A stretch of DNA of 64,000 bases from Enoplolaimus lenunculus (GCA_030248215.1 JASANG010000048.1:240613-304612); one strand, 5' to 3'. Positions 10,501 through 21,052 are shown, counted from the stretch's first letter. Numbers and translations are program-made. Notes: generated by a model not told the origin, from the sequence alone.

Positions 10501-11077
10501 TAAGCTTAAGCTTTAGACTAATTGTTTTATTGGCTTAGGTTTACGCTTAGGCTTAGGCTCAGGAATATGCTCATTCTTACGCTTAGGCTTAGGCTCATGC
10601 ATATAATACTGTTCCGCCCCTGTTCTTTGCATTGGCCGTTTTAACAGTACTTTTAATTTTAGTTTCACCACCGGCTCCAACAAAGTTATTGATCTCTGTG
10701 TCATCAGGCATTTCCTGTAATTCCATTCTGATTTTGACCCGTTACTTTAAGGGGCGTCCACGTTTCTGGTGGGTCTATAAAAGAGTAGCTTTAGATTCTA
10801 GATTACATTTTTTGCTTAGACAAGGCTTAGGCTTAGGAACACATTTTTGCAACGCTTAGGTTTAGGTGTAGGTTTAGAAATACGCTTAATCTACTGCTAC
10901 GCCCCTAAAAGTAACATTGGCCCTGTTTGTTTAACATTAATGATTATCCGTTTATTTCAGATGCCAGTAATCGTCAAATGGGCGTTGCGAGAGAAACAAA
11001 CTGGCGACAGAACAAAGGGCAAAAAAGCAAATCCAATCGCATGCGCAATGATACGAACGAACATCGTTGATGCTTAA
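7599..11077 (+). CDS. NPC2: NPC2-like ML-domain sterol carrier, complete, four exons
   Basis: Exons are 7599-7680, 8539-8649, 10022-10197 and 10961-11077; all phases agree and give 161 residues (human NPC2 has 151). NPC2 is a secreted/lysosomal ML-domain protein that passes cholesterol to NPC1. Residues 1 to about 21 form a hydrophobic signal peptide (MHKTPLIITLLSAIIAINA). All six family cysteines are present: C27, C41, C48, C94, C101 and C151. The family core reads FGIINGVPMPF at 76-86, then CEGSNITCP and YPK-MPVIVKW. The segment before C151 is longer and more basic than usual (KGKKANP). I chose the first ATG because the signal peptide follows directly. Each intron is invaded: J with a C-rich insert in intron 1, E and B in intron 2, B and C in intron 3. 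Orthology rests on remembered family motifs; an expanded NPC2-like paralogue remains possible. Confidence 0.88.
7701..8173. mobile_element. Family J TIR element with C-rich insert (NPC2 intron 1)
   Basis: GTCATAGGCCAATCTG starts the element and the inverted CAGATTAGCCTACGAC ends it. The inner block CGAGATTTCGCAAAACAAC-like is shared with the copy at 39823-40109. It begins only 20 bp after the exon 1 donor. A foreign C-rich block at 7732-7935 interrupts it. Confidence 0.65.
7732..7935. repeat. C-rich low-complexity insert
   Basis: The block holds two cytosine runs of roughly 17-20 bases plus purine-rich GAGGCGGGGG and GAGGGCCCCCC words. It has no counterpart in the other family J copy, so it was inserted or expanded there. 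Similar C-runs occur in the CAGTGGCG hAT element at 40110-40447, which suggests it is a damaged relative of that family. Confidence 0.5.
8674..8882. mobile_element. Family E MITE (NPC2 intron 2)
   Basis: CACTGCAAAAAATGGG to TTTTTTGCAGTG, with GTCAAATTGACT and GACTCAGTTTG interior words. It starts 24 bp after the exon 2 donor. The rest of intron 2 up to 9630 is AT-rich, with several AAGACA and GACATAT words but no other recognisable element. Confidence 0.7.
9637..9997 (+). mobile_element. Family B MITE with long (TTAGGC)n array
   Basis: This is the longest array-bearing copy, 361 bp. The ends are GGCCCATGTATAGAATAGG and CCTGTTCTATACATTGGCC. The octamer TCTGCGTT flanks both sides exactly (9629-9636 and 9998-10005), proving transposition with an 8-bp duplication. 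About 240 bp is TTAGGC and one-base variants, all in one orientation. The right end lies 24 bp upstream of NPC2 exon 3, so the insertion supplies sequence next to the branch-point and pyrimidine region of that acceptor. Confidence 0.85.
10451..10637 (+). mobile_element. Family B MITE (NPC2 intron 3)
   Basis: GCCCATGTAAAGATCACGG and the inverted CCTGTTCTTTGCATTGGCC bound 187 bp with TTAGGC hexamers inside. No clear target duplication remains. Confidence 0.7.
10736..10922 (+). mobile_element. Family C MITE (GTTACTTTAAGGGGCG ends), NPC2 intron 3
   Basis: The ends are CCGTTACTTTAAGGGGCGT and the inverse ACGCCCCTAAAAGTAAC followed by ATTGGCC. The flanks CTGATTTT and CTGTTTGT agree at six of eight bases. 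The interior has TTAGGC hexamers. It ends 38 bp before exon 4. Family C shares the GGCC-ATGT tip and hexamer filling with family B but has its own inner TIR. Confidence 0.7.
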
Positions 11078-11197
11078 AAAGCTTCGCTAAATCTGGCATA
11101 ATTTAAGCTGTGAATATTAAATCGAAATTTTGGACATAAACGAACCATGTAAAAATCTTGGGCGGAACGTTTTTTCCGCAAACTACAATAGAGTAGT

Positions 11198-11686
11198 TTA
11201 ACCCCTTCTCACATTCAATTGCCTATGGGCAACTCAGCGCAGTGTATATGCGTTAAATAATATATATCGCACATTAGTTTTTCTGGCTATTTCGTAGTTA
11301 ATAACAGTAAATATTAACTCACTCACTGTGAGTTGATTTATAATTCCTAGGGGGTTGACAAATTAACCCCTTCTCACATTGAGTTGCCTATAGGCAATGC
11401 TTTCACTGGAAATTATAATGAGTTCATTAATCAATTCAGCTAGCGAGTTGGTTATTTCTGAATTAATATCAGTAAAATTTAGTTCACTCTGAGTTGAAAC
11501 AATTGCAACACGTATACATAGTAGTAAATCAGAACAAGACGTGAGAGCCCCCTCGGGCTCGAGCGTCAAGCTCCTATAGCTGAGTGGTGAAGGTATACGC
11601 CTCCCACTCCAGTCACTGGAGTGCGAATCCTAGCATATAAGTAGGTCTCAGGGGAAATAGAAAATATTCATGTGAGAAAGGGTTAA
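11198..11686 (+). mobile_element. Nested family K and D elements, second copy
   Basis: A broken K end (TTAACCCCTTCTCACATTC) at 11198 is followed by a D fragment matching 6896-6990 in reverse. A K element at 11363-11686, TTAA to TTAA, comes next. Inside this K lies another D piece at about 11403-11497. The tRNA-like part is at 11570-11634. The block mirrors the nested arrangement at 6.5-7.0 kb in opposite orientation. Confidence 0.6.
11570..11634 (+). ncRNA. tRNA-like segment in second family K copy
   Basis: It starts GCTCCTATAGCTGAGTGG (A-box) and contains GGAGTGCGAATCC, one base away from the B-box of the 6.7-kb copy. As there, the 3' end does not pair with the 5' seven bases, so no mature tRNA is expected. 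The boxes are better conserved than the surrounding element. Confidence 0.5.
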
Positions 11687-11980
11687 GCGAAAAATTTTCA
11701 GTTTTTACTATCTGTAAGCTTTAGACTATTTTTTGCTCAAAGCTTTGGCTGAGGAACATGCTTATACGACTGGTACAGCACTGTTATATGCATTGGTCGG
11801 TATGAAATCTTTTTTGGTAAAGAAAACTAAATGTTCTTAGTCTAAACAGGACATATAGCGATGTTTATCAGTAGAACATAGTTTTGAGCTCCACGCTATC
11901 TATCACATTTACAACAAAAGGTCTCAGGTTCAATAAACAGTTCGCATAAGGTTACGGTATGTTCGGTAATAAAAATTGGG

Positions 11981-12140
11981 ACCATGTTACTTTAAGGGGC
12001 GTCCAGGTTTTGGTGGGTCTATAAAAGATTAGGTTTAGATTCAGGATTACATTTTTTGCTTAGGCTTAGGCTCAGGCTTAGGCACACGTTTTAGCAACGA
12101 TTAGGTTTACGCTTAGACTTAAGAACCTTCACTTTTAGCT
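11981..12140 (+). mobile_element. Family C MITE, right end decayed
   Basis: It starts GGACCATGTTACTTTAAGG, followed by GGTGGGTCTATAAAAGATTAG and a TTAGGC block. The right TIR is not recognisable. The region from 12141 to 12450 is otherwise AT-rich, with a TATATATTATATATTATA stretch near 12270-12310, and I see no gene there. Confidence 0.55.
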
Positions 12141-12460
12141 GCGAGGAAAAATGTACATGAGCCTATTTGCGCCTGCGCTATATTCACGACATAAATGCCC
12201 TAAAGCGAACAACACATAAAGCTTTTACTTATTCACAACATATGTATTTCAGAATATATACATACATACATTTAATATATATTATATATTATATATATTA
12301 TATGTATATGTATATATAACAAAACCTTAAAGCAACAAATAATGAGGTTAAAACTACACCGCATACTCTGCGGTTAAAAATTCGGAATCTCATAGCCCCT
12401 TCAAAAACACTGTTTTAGCAATTACCAACATCCTCCATTTTTTAATCCCATAAGTAATTT

Positions 12461-12652
12461 GGTCCATGTTACTTTTAGATCCGTCCCGGTTTCTTGTGGG
12501 TCTGTAAAAGTGTAGGCTTAATACATTTTAGACTACATTTTTTGCTTAGGCTAAGGCTTAGGCTTAGGAATAGCTTTTGCAACGCTTACGTTTTGGCTTA
12601 GGCTTAAGAATACCCTTAATCAACTGTTACGGCCCTAAAAGTAAAATAGGCC
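12461..12652 (+). mobile_element. Family C MITE with 8-bp target duplication
   Basis: GGTCCATGTTACTTTTAG to CTAAAAGTAAAATAGGCC, 192 bp. AGTAATTT flanks both sides exactly. The interior contains TTAGGC hexamers. Confidence 0.8.
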
Positions 12653-13153
12653 AGTAATTTTATGAAACACGCAAAATGATTAAACTTCGTTTATTTAGTG
12701 ATGAACTTAAATTTTATTTTATTTCAAGTATTCGAATTGCTTCAATAAAAACCAAACTACAAAGCCGTATTCACACGTTCAAGTTTGGTCACAAAGCAGC
12801 TTTGAAGTTTTTGCATCTGCAAATTGTTCACTGAAATTCATGCTATTGAATTTAATTCGCACCTGTGAACGCAGTTACGGTCGCTTGAATTTCTTGCACC
12901 TGCAGTTTCACTGGTCAATCGGAATGTTCCGTTGAAAATACTTGCAGCTGCAAGTATTTCGTGCAAGTTGCAACTGCGAGTTCTCGCTGCAGAAACTTGC
13001 ACATATGAATGGGGCTTAAGGCTAAATGTTTTATTTTTTCGTAGAAAGTCTTCAATTCGATTGGAAAAAGTAAAAAGTTACATTCAATAACATTTAAATG
13101 ACCAACTTCCCGTACCACAGAATTTTATAAAAGTCAAACAAAAACGCAAACAA
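12653..13153. other. Gene-free stretch with CTGCAAGT words
   Basis: The stretch lies between two family C elements. At about 12790-13010 it contains repeated variants of TTGCAGCTGCAAGT and GCAACTGCGAGTTC. Related words recur at 48470-48790 (GTTGCAGTTACAAGG, CTCGCTGCAAAACTTGC), so this is probably another dispersed repeat family. No gene is recognised. Confidence 0.35.
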
Positions 13154-13161
13154 ATGTTACC

Positions 13162-13342
13162 GGCCAATGTTACTTTTAGGGCCGTCCCGGTTTGTGGTGG
13201 GTCTGTCAAAGAGTAGGCTAACATTCTAGACATTTTTTGCTTAGGCTAAGGCTTAGGAATACGCTTTTGCAACGCTTAGGCTTAGGCTTAGGCTTAGGAA
13301 TAAGTTTAATCTACTGTTATGGCCCTAAAAGTAACATTTGCC
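13162..13342 (+). mobile_element. Family C MITE with 8-bp target duplication
   Basis: GGCCAATGTTACTTTTAGG to CCTAAAAGTAACATTTGCC, 181 bp. ATGTTACC flanks both sides exactly (13154-13161 and 13343-13350). This is the cleanest family C copy in the window. Confidence 0.85.
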
Positions 13343-13485
13343 ATGTTACCGGTATTCAGATCTAGTCACAACATAAACACCAAACATAAATTTAAAAGTT
13401 AATTCGAAGTCCGTTTTTGCTTAATATATGCAACCCTATGATTTTGCAAGTTGTTACCAATTTCTAAACCATAAGTTACTATAAA

Positions 13486-13760
13486 CAAGAGTGCATGATG
13501 CAGCAGTATGCAACTCTTGGGGTCCCGCATGGTTCAAAATGTACCATAGGGTGTTGCGCTTTTGGCGACCCCCTCTTACTTAGAGGGGGGTCGCTATCAC
13601 ATGCAAAGCGGAACATGTTTGATGTCGTAAACGTGCAGTGCCACGGTTCGCGCAATTTGTACCCTCATCTAAATAAAGGGGGTGTAGGCCACAAACGCAA
13701 CGTGCGCTGGGTACATTCTTTTCTGTGTAAAAACAATCATTATCGACTCTTGCTTTCAAT
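13486..13760. repeat. Family F TIR element
   Basis: ACAAGAGTGCATGATG, a GCAGTATGCAACTCTTGGGG word, then GTTCAAAATGTACCATAGG at the left. GCTGGGTACATTC lies near the right side. CCCCTCTTACTTAGAGGGGG forms a local palindrome. No protein is encoded. Confidence 0.5.
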
Positions 13761-14146
13761 AAAACTTTGACAATATCTAAAAGTTTTTCTCAACAAAATA
13801 CCTAAATAAGAAATATTTCAGCATACAATTACCATGCTTTGGAATAAATTATAAATATTCGGTCCAGTTAATTTTCGATATAAAATCTCTCTAAGAACCA
13901 AACCTAAAGGCTACCACTCATGAAATGAAAGTGCGCAAGAAATTAACTGCATTTATAGTTTCACCGCTGAACAGCAACAACAAATTAAACCGATTCTTAT
14001 GCATTTTTTGCAACCTCGACAGCTCAAAGAATATGAAAATATTTACTACATACATCAAAATCACACTTTGTCATTCACAATTCAATCCGAATGATGACAA
14101 AATAATTACAATCACCAGCCAGGCTTGACAAATATTAAGCTAACAC

Positions 14147-14522
14147 TGGCTGGGTTTCTGAAACCGAACTTATGTACGACTTAGTACTTAAGTACGTGCT
14201 AAGTAATCACTTAACCATTTTGTCGTTTTTAAAATTTAAAAGTTTACATAAATTAAGTAAATACTCAAGTCGCTGGCTGAATTTGATGTATTACAAATTA
14301 ACAGCTCAGGCATACTAACACAGGTCTAAATGAAATTGTAGATTCATGGTGCCTCCTTAATATAAACCAGAACTATTGCTTTTTTTGCTATGACAGCGTT
14401 TCACATTTGGCGTTTATATGTTTTTGTTCAAAAAGTTAAGTATTAACTTAAGTCGGCGATTTAAGTAATTACTTAAGTATAACTTAAGTAAATACTTAAG
14501 TAAGATTTTAGAAACCCAGCCA
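14147..14522. mobile_element. Family G MITE (TGGCTGGGTTTCT ends)
   Basis: TGGCTGGGTTTCTGAAAC and the inverse AGAAACCCAGCCA bound 376 bp. The subterminal regions are rich in TACTTAAGTA palindromes, so the ends can form extensive hairpins. It sits about 110 bp past the TBC1D20 stop codon, probably in or next to its 3' UTR. A shorter relative is in TBC1D20 intron 1. Confidence 0.7.
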
Positions 14523-14630
14523 ATAACAATACTATCACATAAAGCTCCAAGCGGAACTTGGTATAAAGTTCAATGTTGATTAAAAATTTAAAAAAATTCC
14601 GTTTGAAATTTCAATAATTTCAACAATCGG

Positions 14631-17600
14631 TCAAGTGTCCCAATTCAGCAGCTGAGAATAATGGTTATAGACATACCAAGCGGCGACAGTAGCCGTAAAC
14701 GTCCAAAACGATACTGAAAATACTCGTCTACCTTTCGAAACCATCTGCCTATTCCGCGGAGTCCTTGGAGATTTTGCGGTGCCTCTAAAACGGCGAGTGA
14801 GACGTCCTAAAAGACCGGAGCCTTTTTGAGCCTTTTCGCGGCGTTTTTGGCGGGCATCTGCTTCTTTGTACAGTTCGGACGGTGGAAAACGAAGAAACAA
14901 ATCGGTCGCGTCGTTGATGAGCTCTTCCAGCGGCAGTGACCCTTCGTCGGGTAAATTAGCGAGTAACGAATGGACTACGGCCATATCACAGTCACATGAC
15001 AGGATTTCGTTACCACTGAAAATAATGTACAGTCACGTGCGACATTAAGTGCAACCCACTTCTCGAAGTGATTTGAACTGCTCGCAATTATTGTGACCAT
15101 CACCGCGATTTAATCCGCAATTGTCTACTACTAATTTTTCGGCATATGTTACTTTAAGGGGCGTAACAGTTGTAGATTACGCGTATTCCTAAGCCTAAGC
15201 GTAAGCCTGAGCGTTGCAAAATAAGTTGCTATGCCTACACCTAAGCCTAAGCAGAAGCCTAAGCAAAAAATGTAATCTAGAATGTAAACCTATTATATTA
15301 TAGACCCACCCGAAACCTGGACGCCCCATTAAAGTAACATGGGCCAATTTTTCAGTCGTTAGTAAACGCGGTTATACAACCGTAATTTGCAACGCAACTG
15401 AAAATTGTTGCTCCAGAAGTCATTGGTTGCGAGCGAATAAAAATTAAACGCGATTACATAACTGCAACTACAGATGCAGTAGCTACAGCAGCTATCGCTT
15501 CATATATACGTTCAGAAGCCAGTTTCGCACATACACGGTTTTGCCTCAAATGAAATAGCTTGAATCAACCAGCACCCACACCCGTCAACTTACCGATACA
15601 AAACTATCGCAGCAGCGAGGTAGATGGGCATCAACGGATGTGTCGCCAGAAACAAATCGTACAACCTGACAACGGCTCGAAAATCACGAAGGACGTGGCC
15701 GTACCTGAAATGCACAATTATTCAGCTGTTACTTTCGCAATGAAACCAACTTTATGTTTACAATGGTACCGAAAAGGATCAGCTAATCAAAATGCTGTCA
15801 GATTAAGTATAGAAATCCGTGTGTTTCTGTAGTTCTAAACCATCAAACTAACGCTAATATTCAACTTACCAATACTGTGCAGCTTCCGATGCGTTTTGTG
15901 TTAAAGTTAGAAACAAATTATTCAGCACGAAGTAACAAACAATATAGTCTTTCAGGAAAAAATTCCTCTAAAGATGTCTTTATTTCTAACGCATGTCTGT
16001 TTTGTAATGGCAACGAAGGAAAATTTACGACACGAAGTCCCAAATACAAGAAAAAGACCTGGGCTTCGCCAAGGCTACCAATTTTGTTATAATTCAACTA
16101 ATTTTCTGTTGGTAAGTTCGGAATGATAACGATTTGAGATGGTTCGTTGTACAAGTTCGCTTGACAAGCCATCATTAGTTCGAATTACATCAATTTACAA
16201 GTTCGCTACCATTATAGTCCTGTCTAACAACTTTACTACCAACTGGTGATAGGTGCTACACACAGTTGAGAATACGGCTCCATCTAATAACCAAGATGAT
16301 TATTTTCAAACTCTTTACACCCTTACCAAGTGATCAGCCACGACAAAGCAAACATAGTTCCGACTCCAGCAGCGAGCATAAACTCTTCAAGTTCCTGATC
16401 AACATTAGCGACTAGCGGATATATCAGCTCAAGCATCTCGCTGGTTGCGGCCATCGTTTCACCAAGAAACGTCGCAAAATGCGGTGTTGTCACAAGCCGA
16501 CAGACAATAGCGAACGCGCGACGGACACCAACTACCAACAGAAATGTTAGGCAGATATCGTGGAAGCTGTAAAAACAAATTAAATGCAATTATAATTGAT
16601 CATTTATTACGCATTTGATATTGGAACTTTAGCGGCCACCAAAATTTGTCATATACGTACATGCTATCACCAAAGTTAGTACCAGTTGATGGTAAATCCG
16701 GCAGGTTTCAAAACAGCCAATCACGAACCTCGTAATATAGCACACTTTTTCGCATTTGACTTGATCATCGACAATAAATTGTGCAGAATGTGTCGATCGG
16801 TAGCTGCCGTAGTTGGCTTATTTCAAAACCTACTATTATCTTTCGATAAGTAAACGTACATACCACACACACACACACAGTGAATAAACGGCTCCTGGTT
16901 TCAAACTCTGAACTATGAAATAAACATAGGCAATAATAACTACAAAATTTCAACAAAGTCTTGAACAAATGTTCGTCGCGAAGACACAGATTTCACTTTG
17001 CAACCACTAACAATAACATCATTACAGCATAAACTAACAGCAAGGCGTAACCAATGGACTAATTTTGAAGCAACTACGTCAAAGATAAAAAAACATAAAA
17101 TCATACCCCTGATAATAGTGACACTGTGGATGTGCAATAAGGATGCGAACGATTAATGCAGTCAATTGCGACTGCAGCGCGTTACGCTGCGATGAGCTCA
17201 TGTTCGGTGGAAATCGGGCCAGCGTTCGTTTGACGTCCATTTGAACTTGCGCATAGTCACGATGTTTGCATACGACAGAATTATCTGAAAAAAATTTACA
17301 CAAAAAGTAAAAAAGTCTCAACAATAACTATTACAACACGGTTAAATTTAAAAATACTGGGTCAAATTCAGAGAGTCGTTGCCCTTTTGTCCAAACAGCA
17401 CTGCTTTCATTCGTAAATCGGCCACGAGCAATCCAAAATATCCGTTGTTACCTAGGATTTCACTATAGCCAATAATATATACTGTAAACTTGTTCATAAC
17501 GTTCCACTGAAAGTTACGTAAGCCATTCATGTTAATTCGCAAATTGTTCCAATATGTTAATATAAAACAGTTAAATACTATATTGGTTGGGTTTCTTAAA

Positions 17601-19645
17601 TCTTACTTAAGTATTTACTTAACTTATACTTAAGTAATTACTTCAGTTGACGACTCAAGTAAATACTTAAATTTCGAGCAAAATCGAACAAACGCCAAAT
17701 ATCAGCCATTGCCATAACAAGAAAGTAACAGTTTTGCTTTATATTAAGAAGGAACCAAGAGTCGACAATTTCAATTGTAATCTATCAAATTTAGTCAGCG
17801 ACTTAAGTATTTAATTAACTTAAGATAAGGCACAAAAACTAACAATCAAAAGTGTCCAGTAACAAAAATATCAAAAAAGACAAGAAACAAACCTTCGCCA
17901 TCTTCACCGTAGTACAACTCGTCTCTAGGAGCCCCAGCTGTCGCCGCAGCTCTGCCCGATATTAACGCGGACAGCTCGGCTTGCGACGTTCGAGCAAGCA
18001 ACGGCCACGCGTCGCGGCGAAACTCGTCAGACAACAAGCCACCGTAACTGATTGCGTACTGCCGTAACGCTGTCAAATTGACGGTCGGCTGTTGTTCGAG
18101 TGCTGCGCGTATGAGCCGCAGCTTGGCTTTACGCGAAAACCCATCTACGGACGCAACTGTCGCTGTCGCTGTCGACGTCGTCGTTGTATTGTCGCCGCCT
18201 GACGTTGTTCCTCGTGACGGCGACGCGATGTCATCGTCAGTCATCGCATCGACATTCGACGACGCTAAGCTCTCGTGGCTGTCGCCGAGCTGTTGTCTGC
18301 GATAGTCGCTACGCACAGCGGTTGTGTAACGATGCAACGACTGCTTCGACGATAATGTCGACGTCGACATTGGCGAAACTGCGCCCACACGCGGCGACCG
18401 ACTGCGACATGGTGTTGTCTGCGATCGCGTCGATCTCGCATGTGTCGCTTGTCGCTGATCTTCCCAGTGATCTCTTGCAGTTACATAAGCCGTGTTTCTG
18501 GTGTCATTTGATTCGCCATCAGTAACTGTTCCTGATATCATGGTTGAGCTGCCAACATTGGCAGAACTAAAGTCACCTGGCCTGCTCGATGATGTTACGG
18601 CGGTATTCAATGGGTTGCACTGATGCCCAACTTCTGAACCCGTAATTTCGCTGGAATGTTGTTGAAAATAGTGTTGTCGATGTTGCCGTTCATTTTCTCG
18701 CTCTTTCAGTTCATTTTGTTCGTCGTTGTGAGCTTCGCCAATCTTCTTGTGGCGACGTCGTAGCCCAGACCACTGCTGGATGTCGTCGGACTCGTAGTTT
18801 TGGCTGTAATTCGAGCGGCGCAAACTTTGTTGCTGTTGCTGCCGAAAAATTTCTTGTTGCTGTCGCTCGTCGAGTAGCCGTTGTTGACGTCTCTGTTCGT
18901 CGAGAATTAATCGATGCTGTTCGCCTTGCCACGGTTCTTGCTCGCCACCTAGCAGCCATCGTCTCCTCAACTCCATGTGATCGCGTTGGTGTTTGGTAAC
19001 AAAATCGGCAACACTCACTTCGCTAAAATCATAAGTAGCACTAATCGCCGGCTCCGTTACTGCGTTCAGCTGTTGTTGAGCGATTCGAAACGCAACACGC
19101 TGACGTGTCGTTGAGCTATTCATTGGTGTATCAATAGCAGTCGCCGTAGATGTCGACATTGTTTTGCTACTCGGCGACAAGCTTGCCGATGAGCCTCCAG
19201 CGGTCGATTGCACTTGTTGTCTGACGGCCGCTGGAACAGCAGGCGTTACCGCTGGTTCCAAGGGCAACATCGAGCATCGCGCGGTCACCATCGCCGTGGT
19301 CGATCGCGACGTCGAAAGCGACGATGATCGACTACTTGATGACGACGTCGAACACGAACAAATTGTTCTTTGACCGTTGCGTGTTGTTACTGTCTCATTA
19401 TGACATACTGCATCAGCGTCAGCAGTAACACCAGACGGCGTAGAACAATTTGTCGCATTCGTTTGCTCGCTAAGCACATATGTGTCTCTAATGGAGCGCA
19501 GACGCGGTGGAGTATCACGATTACCAGTAATCGCTAAGCGATACTCGGCTGAAACAGCACGTTGGTTTGGCGAAGACGGTTCCATCACCTCAGAGTCCCA
19601 CGGCTGGCGAGCTGTGCGCTCGAGAAGTGAACGCAACGATGACAT
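14631..19645 (-). CDS. TBC1D20: TBC1D20-like ER-anchored Rab GTPase-activating protein, complete
   Basis: Exons are 19645-17893, 17284-17107, 16566-16327, 15704-15594 and 15015-14631; phases agree and give 888 residues against about 403 in human TBC1D20. The family enzyme is a GAP for Rab1 and Rab18 on the ER, acting in secretion, lipid-droplet and autophagosome biology. The TBC domain starts near residue 530 (SYGGLLSDEFRRDAWP). The arginine finger lies in DVKRTLARFPP (R604) and the glutamine finger in HYYQG (Q643). FALSWLITWYGHV, LYDLFLATHPLMP and SCDCDMAVVH follow. A C-terminal hydrophobic segment (FWTFTATVAAWYVY) matches the tail anchor. The start is the first ATG after an in-frame stop. 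The first 500 residues are Ser/Thr-rich with a Gln-rich stretch near 250-290, an extension not known from human. Confidence 0.92.
15141..15345 (-). mobile_element. Family C MITE in TBC1D20 intron 4
   Basis: GGCATATGTTACTTTAAGG to the inverse TTAAAGTAACATGGGCC, 205 bp. AATTTTTC flanks both sides exactly. The interior array reads CCTAAG on the plus strand. Confidence 0.85.
16236..16272. repeat. Short dispersed motif in TBC1D20 intron 3
   Basis: The motif GGTGATAGGTGCTACACAC followed by TTGAGAATACGG recurs, with few changes, at about 868-902, 10285-10320 (inverted), 21674-21710 and 44317-44351. A weaker form is at 26899-26930. It is much shorter than the TIR families and may be the conserved end of a larger decayed repeat. 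Confidence 0.5.
17584..17836. mobile_element. Family G MITE, short copy in TBC1D20 intron 1
   Basis: TGGTTGGGTTTCTTAAATC begins the copy, and many ACTTAAGTA words follow. The right TIR is decayed. It ends about 57 bp downstream of the exon 1 donor at 17893. Confidence 0.55.
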
Positions 19646-20027
19646 TTCGACCAATTTTCCAGGCCAGACTGACAATTATAACGCGGGTGAACCATTTATA
19701 ATAAAATCTATTCACCAAACTTTTTACTGCTACCGTAATATTATCTAAAACGTGAATCAAATTCAGGTCATATCTTTAAACAAAACCATCGATCCCATAC
19801 ATCTGACTTTATTCAGTTACATATTGAATAAATTTCTTTCAGTGAAAATACATAAAAGTTGAAACATAAAAACAAAAATTGTGCGACGTAAGCACTGAAC
19901 AAGAAACTATAAGTAACCGCTCTGAATTCAAATTAAATTAGTTATACAAACAATGAACTCGAAACAAAAGTTTATTCAAAAATTATTACATCATCACGAT
20001 AATATCACAGTACTTAAAACAAGCATA

Positions 20028-20237
20028 CACTGCACAAAAATTTTGAGTCAAATTGACTCCCTCCGAAATAGGCTGTATGGAACGATACAAACTGAGTCAA
20101 AATTCGACTCTGTCAGAGTCCAATTCGACTCACTGAATGGCGCGTTTGACTCTGGCGGAGTCGAATTTGACTCAGTTTCTGTAGTCCCGTAGAGCCGATT
20201 TCGGAGACAGTCAATTTGACTCACCATTTTTGCAGTG
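20028..20237. mobile_element. Family E MITE between TBC1D20 and PIK3R4
   Basis: CACTGCACAAAAATTTTGAG to CATTTTTGCAGTG, 210 bp, with GTCAAATTGACTC near each end. It is flanked by TA on both sides. Confidence 0.7.
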
Positions 20238-20394
20238 TACGAGTAAACGGAAAACATCGGACAAAATTAAATATAATCGAGATCGCATTCCAAATGCAAC
20301 GTTATCAATTGCAAGTAAACGTAATTGCAAACGTGTTTCTAATCGCGACGTGACAATGACGCGATCATAGGAAATGGGAAACCTACAAAGTCGC

Positions 20395-20569
20395 GGCCAA
20401 TGTAAAGAACAGGAGCGGATCAGTATTTTAAACATATTCCTAAACCTAAGCGTAAGAATGAGCATATTCCTAAGCTTAAGCCTACAAGCAAAAAAATTAG
20501 TCTAAAGCTTAAACTTACTTTATTGCAGTCCCACAGAACAACGTTGCGCCACTGATCTTTACATGGGCC
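20395..20569 (-). mobile_element. Family B MITE with near-perfect 8-bp target duplication
   Basis: GGCCAATGTAAAGAACAGG to GATCTTTACATGGGCC. The flanks AAAGTCGC and AACGTCGC differ at one base. The interior carries CCTAAG hexamers. Confidence 0.75.
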
Positions 20570-20873
20570 AACGTCGCGAACACAAACACAGCAACGATCA
20601 TGATAATTGCGCATCAGTCTGTGTCCGAGATTTTACACCAAAGTAAGAAAGGGTTACGATAAAAATACAGAATACGATATACAAATATTAAACACAATTA
20701 AACATCGATTTTAAAGAGATATCTCCACATTTTCTACAAAACGCAAATGATATTACAGAAATCAAAACAATTCTGCTAATATCACAAATCGACATAGCGG
20801 ATATGTAAAAAGCTTCCAAAACAATGAAATTGTAAGTATATTATAACAAATGTTTGGCAGATTTATACAACAG

Positions 20874-21052
20874 GGCCAAATCGTTTTCCGGAGGGGCTAT
20901 AATAGAGCCAGTTTAAGCGTTAGACTAATTTTTTTGCTTAATCTTAGGCTTAGGCTTCGGCTTACGCTTAGGAATAGGCTCATCCATACGTTTAGGCTTA
21001 GGCTTAGGAATATGCTTATACTACTGTTCCGGCCCTGTTCTATACATAGGCC
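20874..21052 (+). mobile_element. Family B MITE
   Basis: GGCCAAATCGTTTTCCGG to CCTGTTCTATACATAGGCC. TTAGGC hexamers fill the middle. The left TIR is partly lost. Between here and the PIK3R4 stop, 21053-21720 holds a CCTAAG-rich scrap near 21310-21370 and otherwise nothing recognised. Confidence 0.65.

Noticed and set aside
18078-18525. Open frames antisense to TBC1D20 exon 1
   Set aside because: They are shadows of the long GC-richer coding exon on the other strand.
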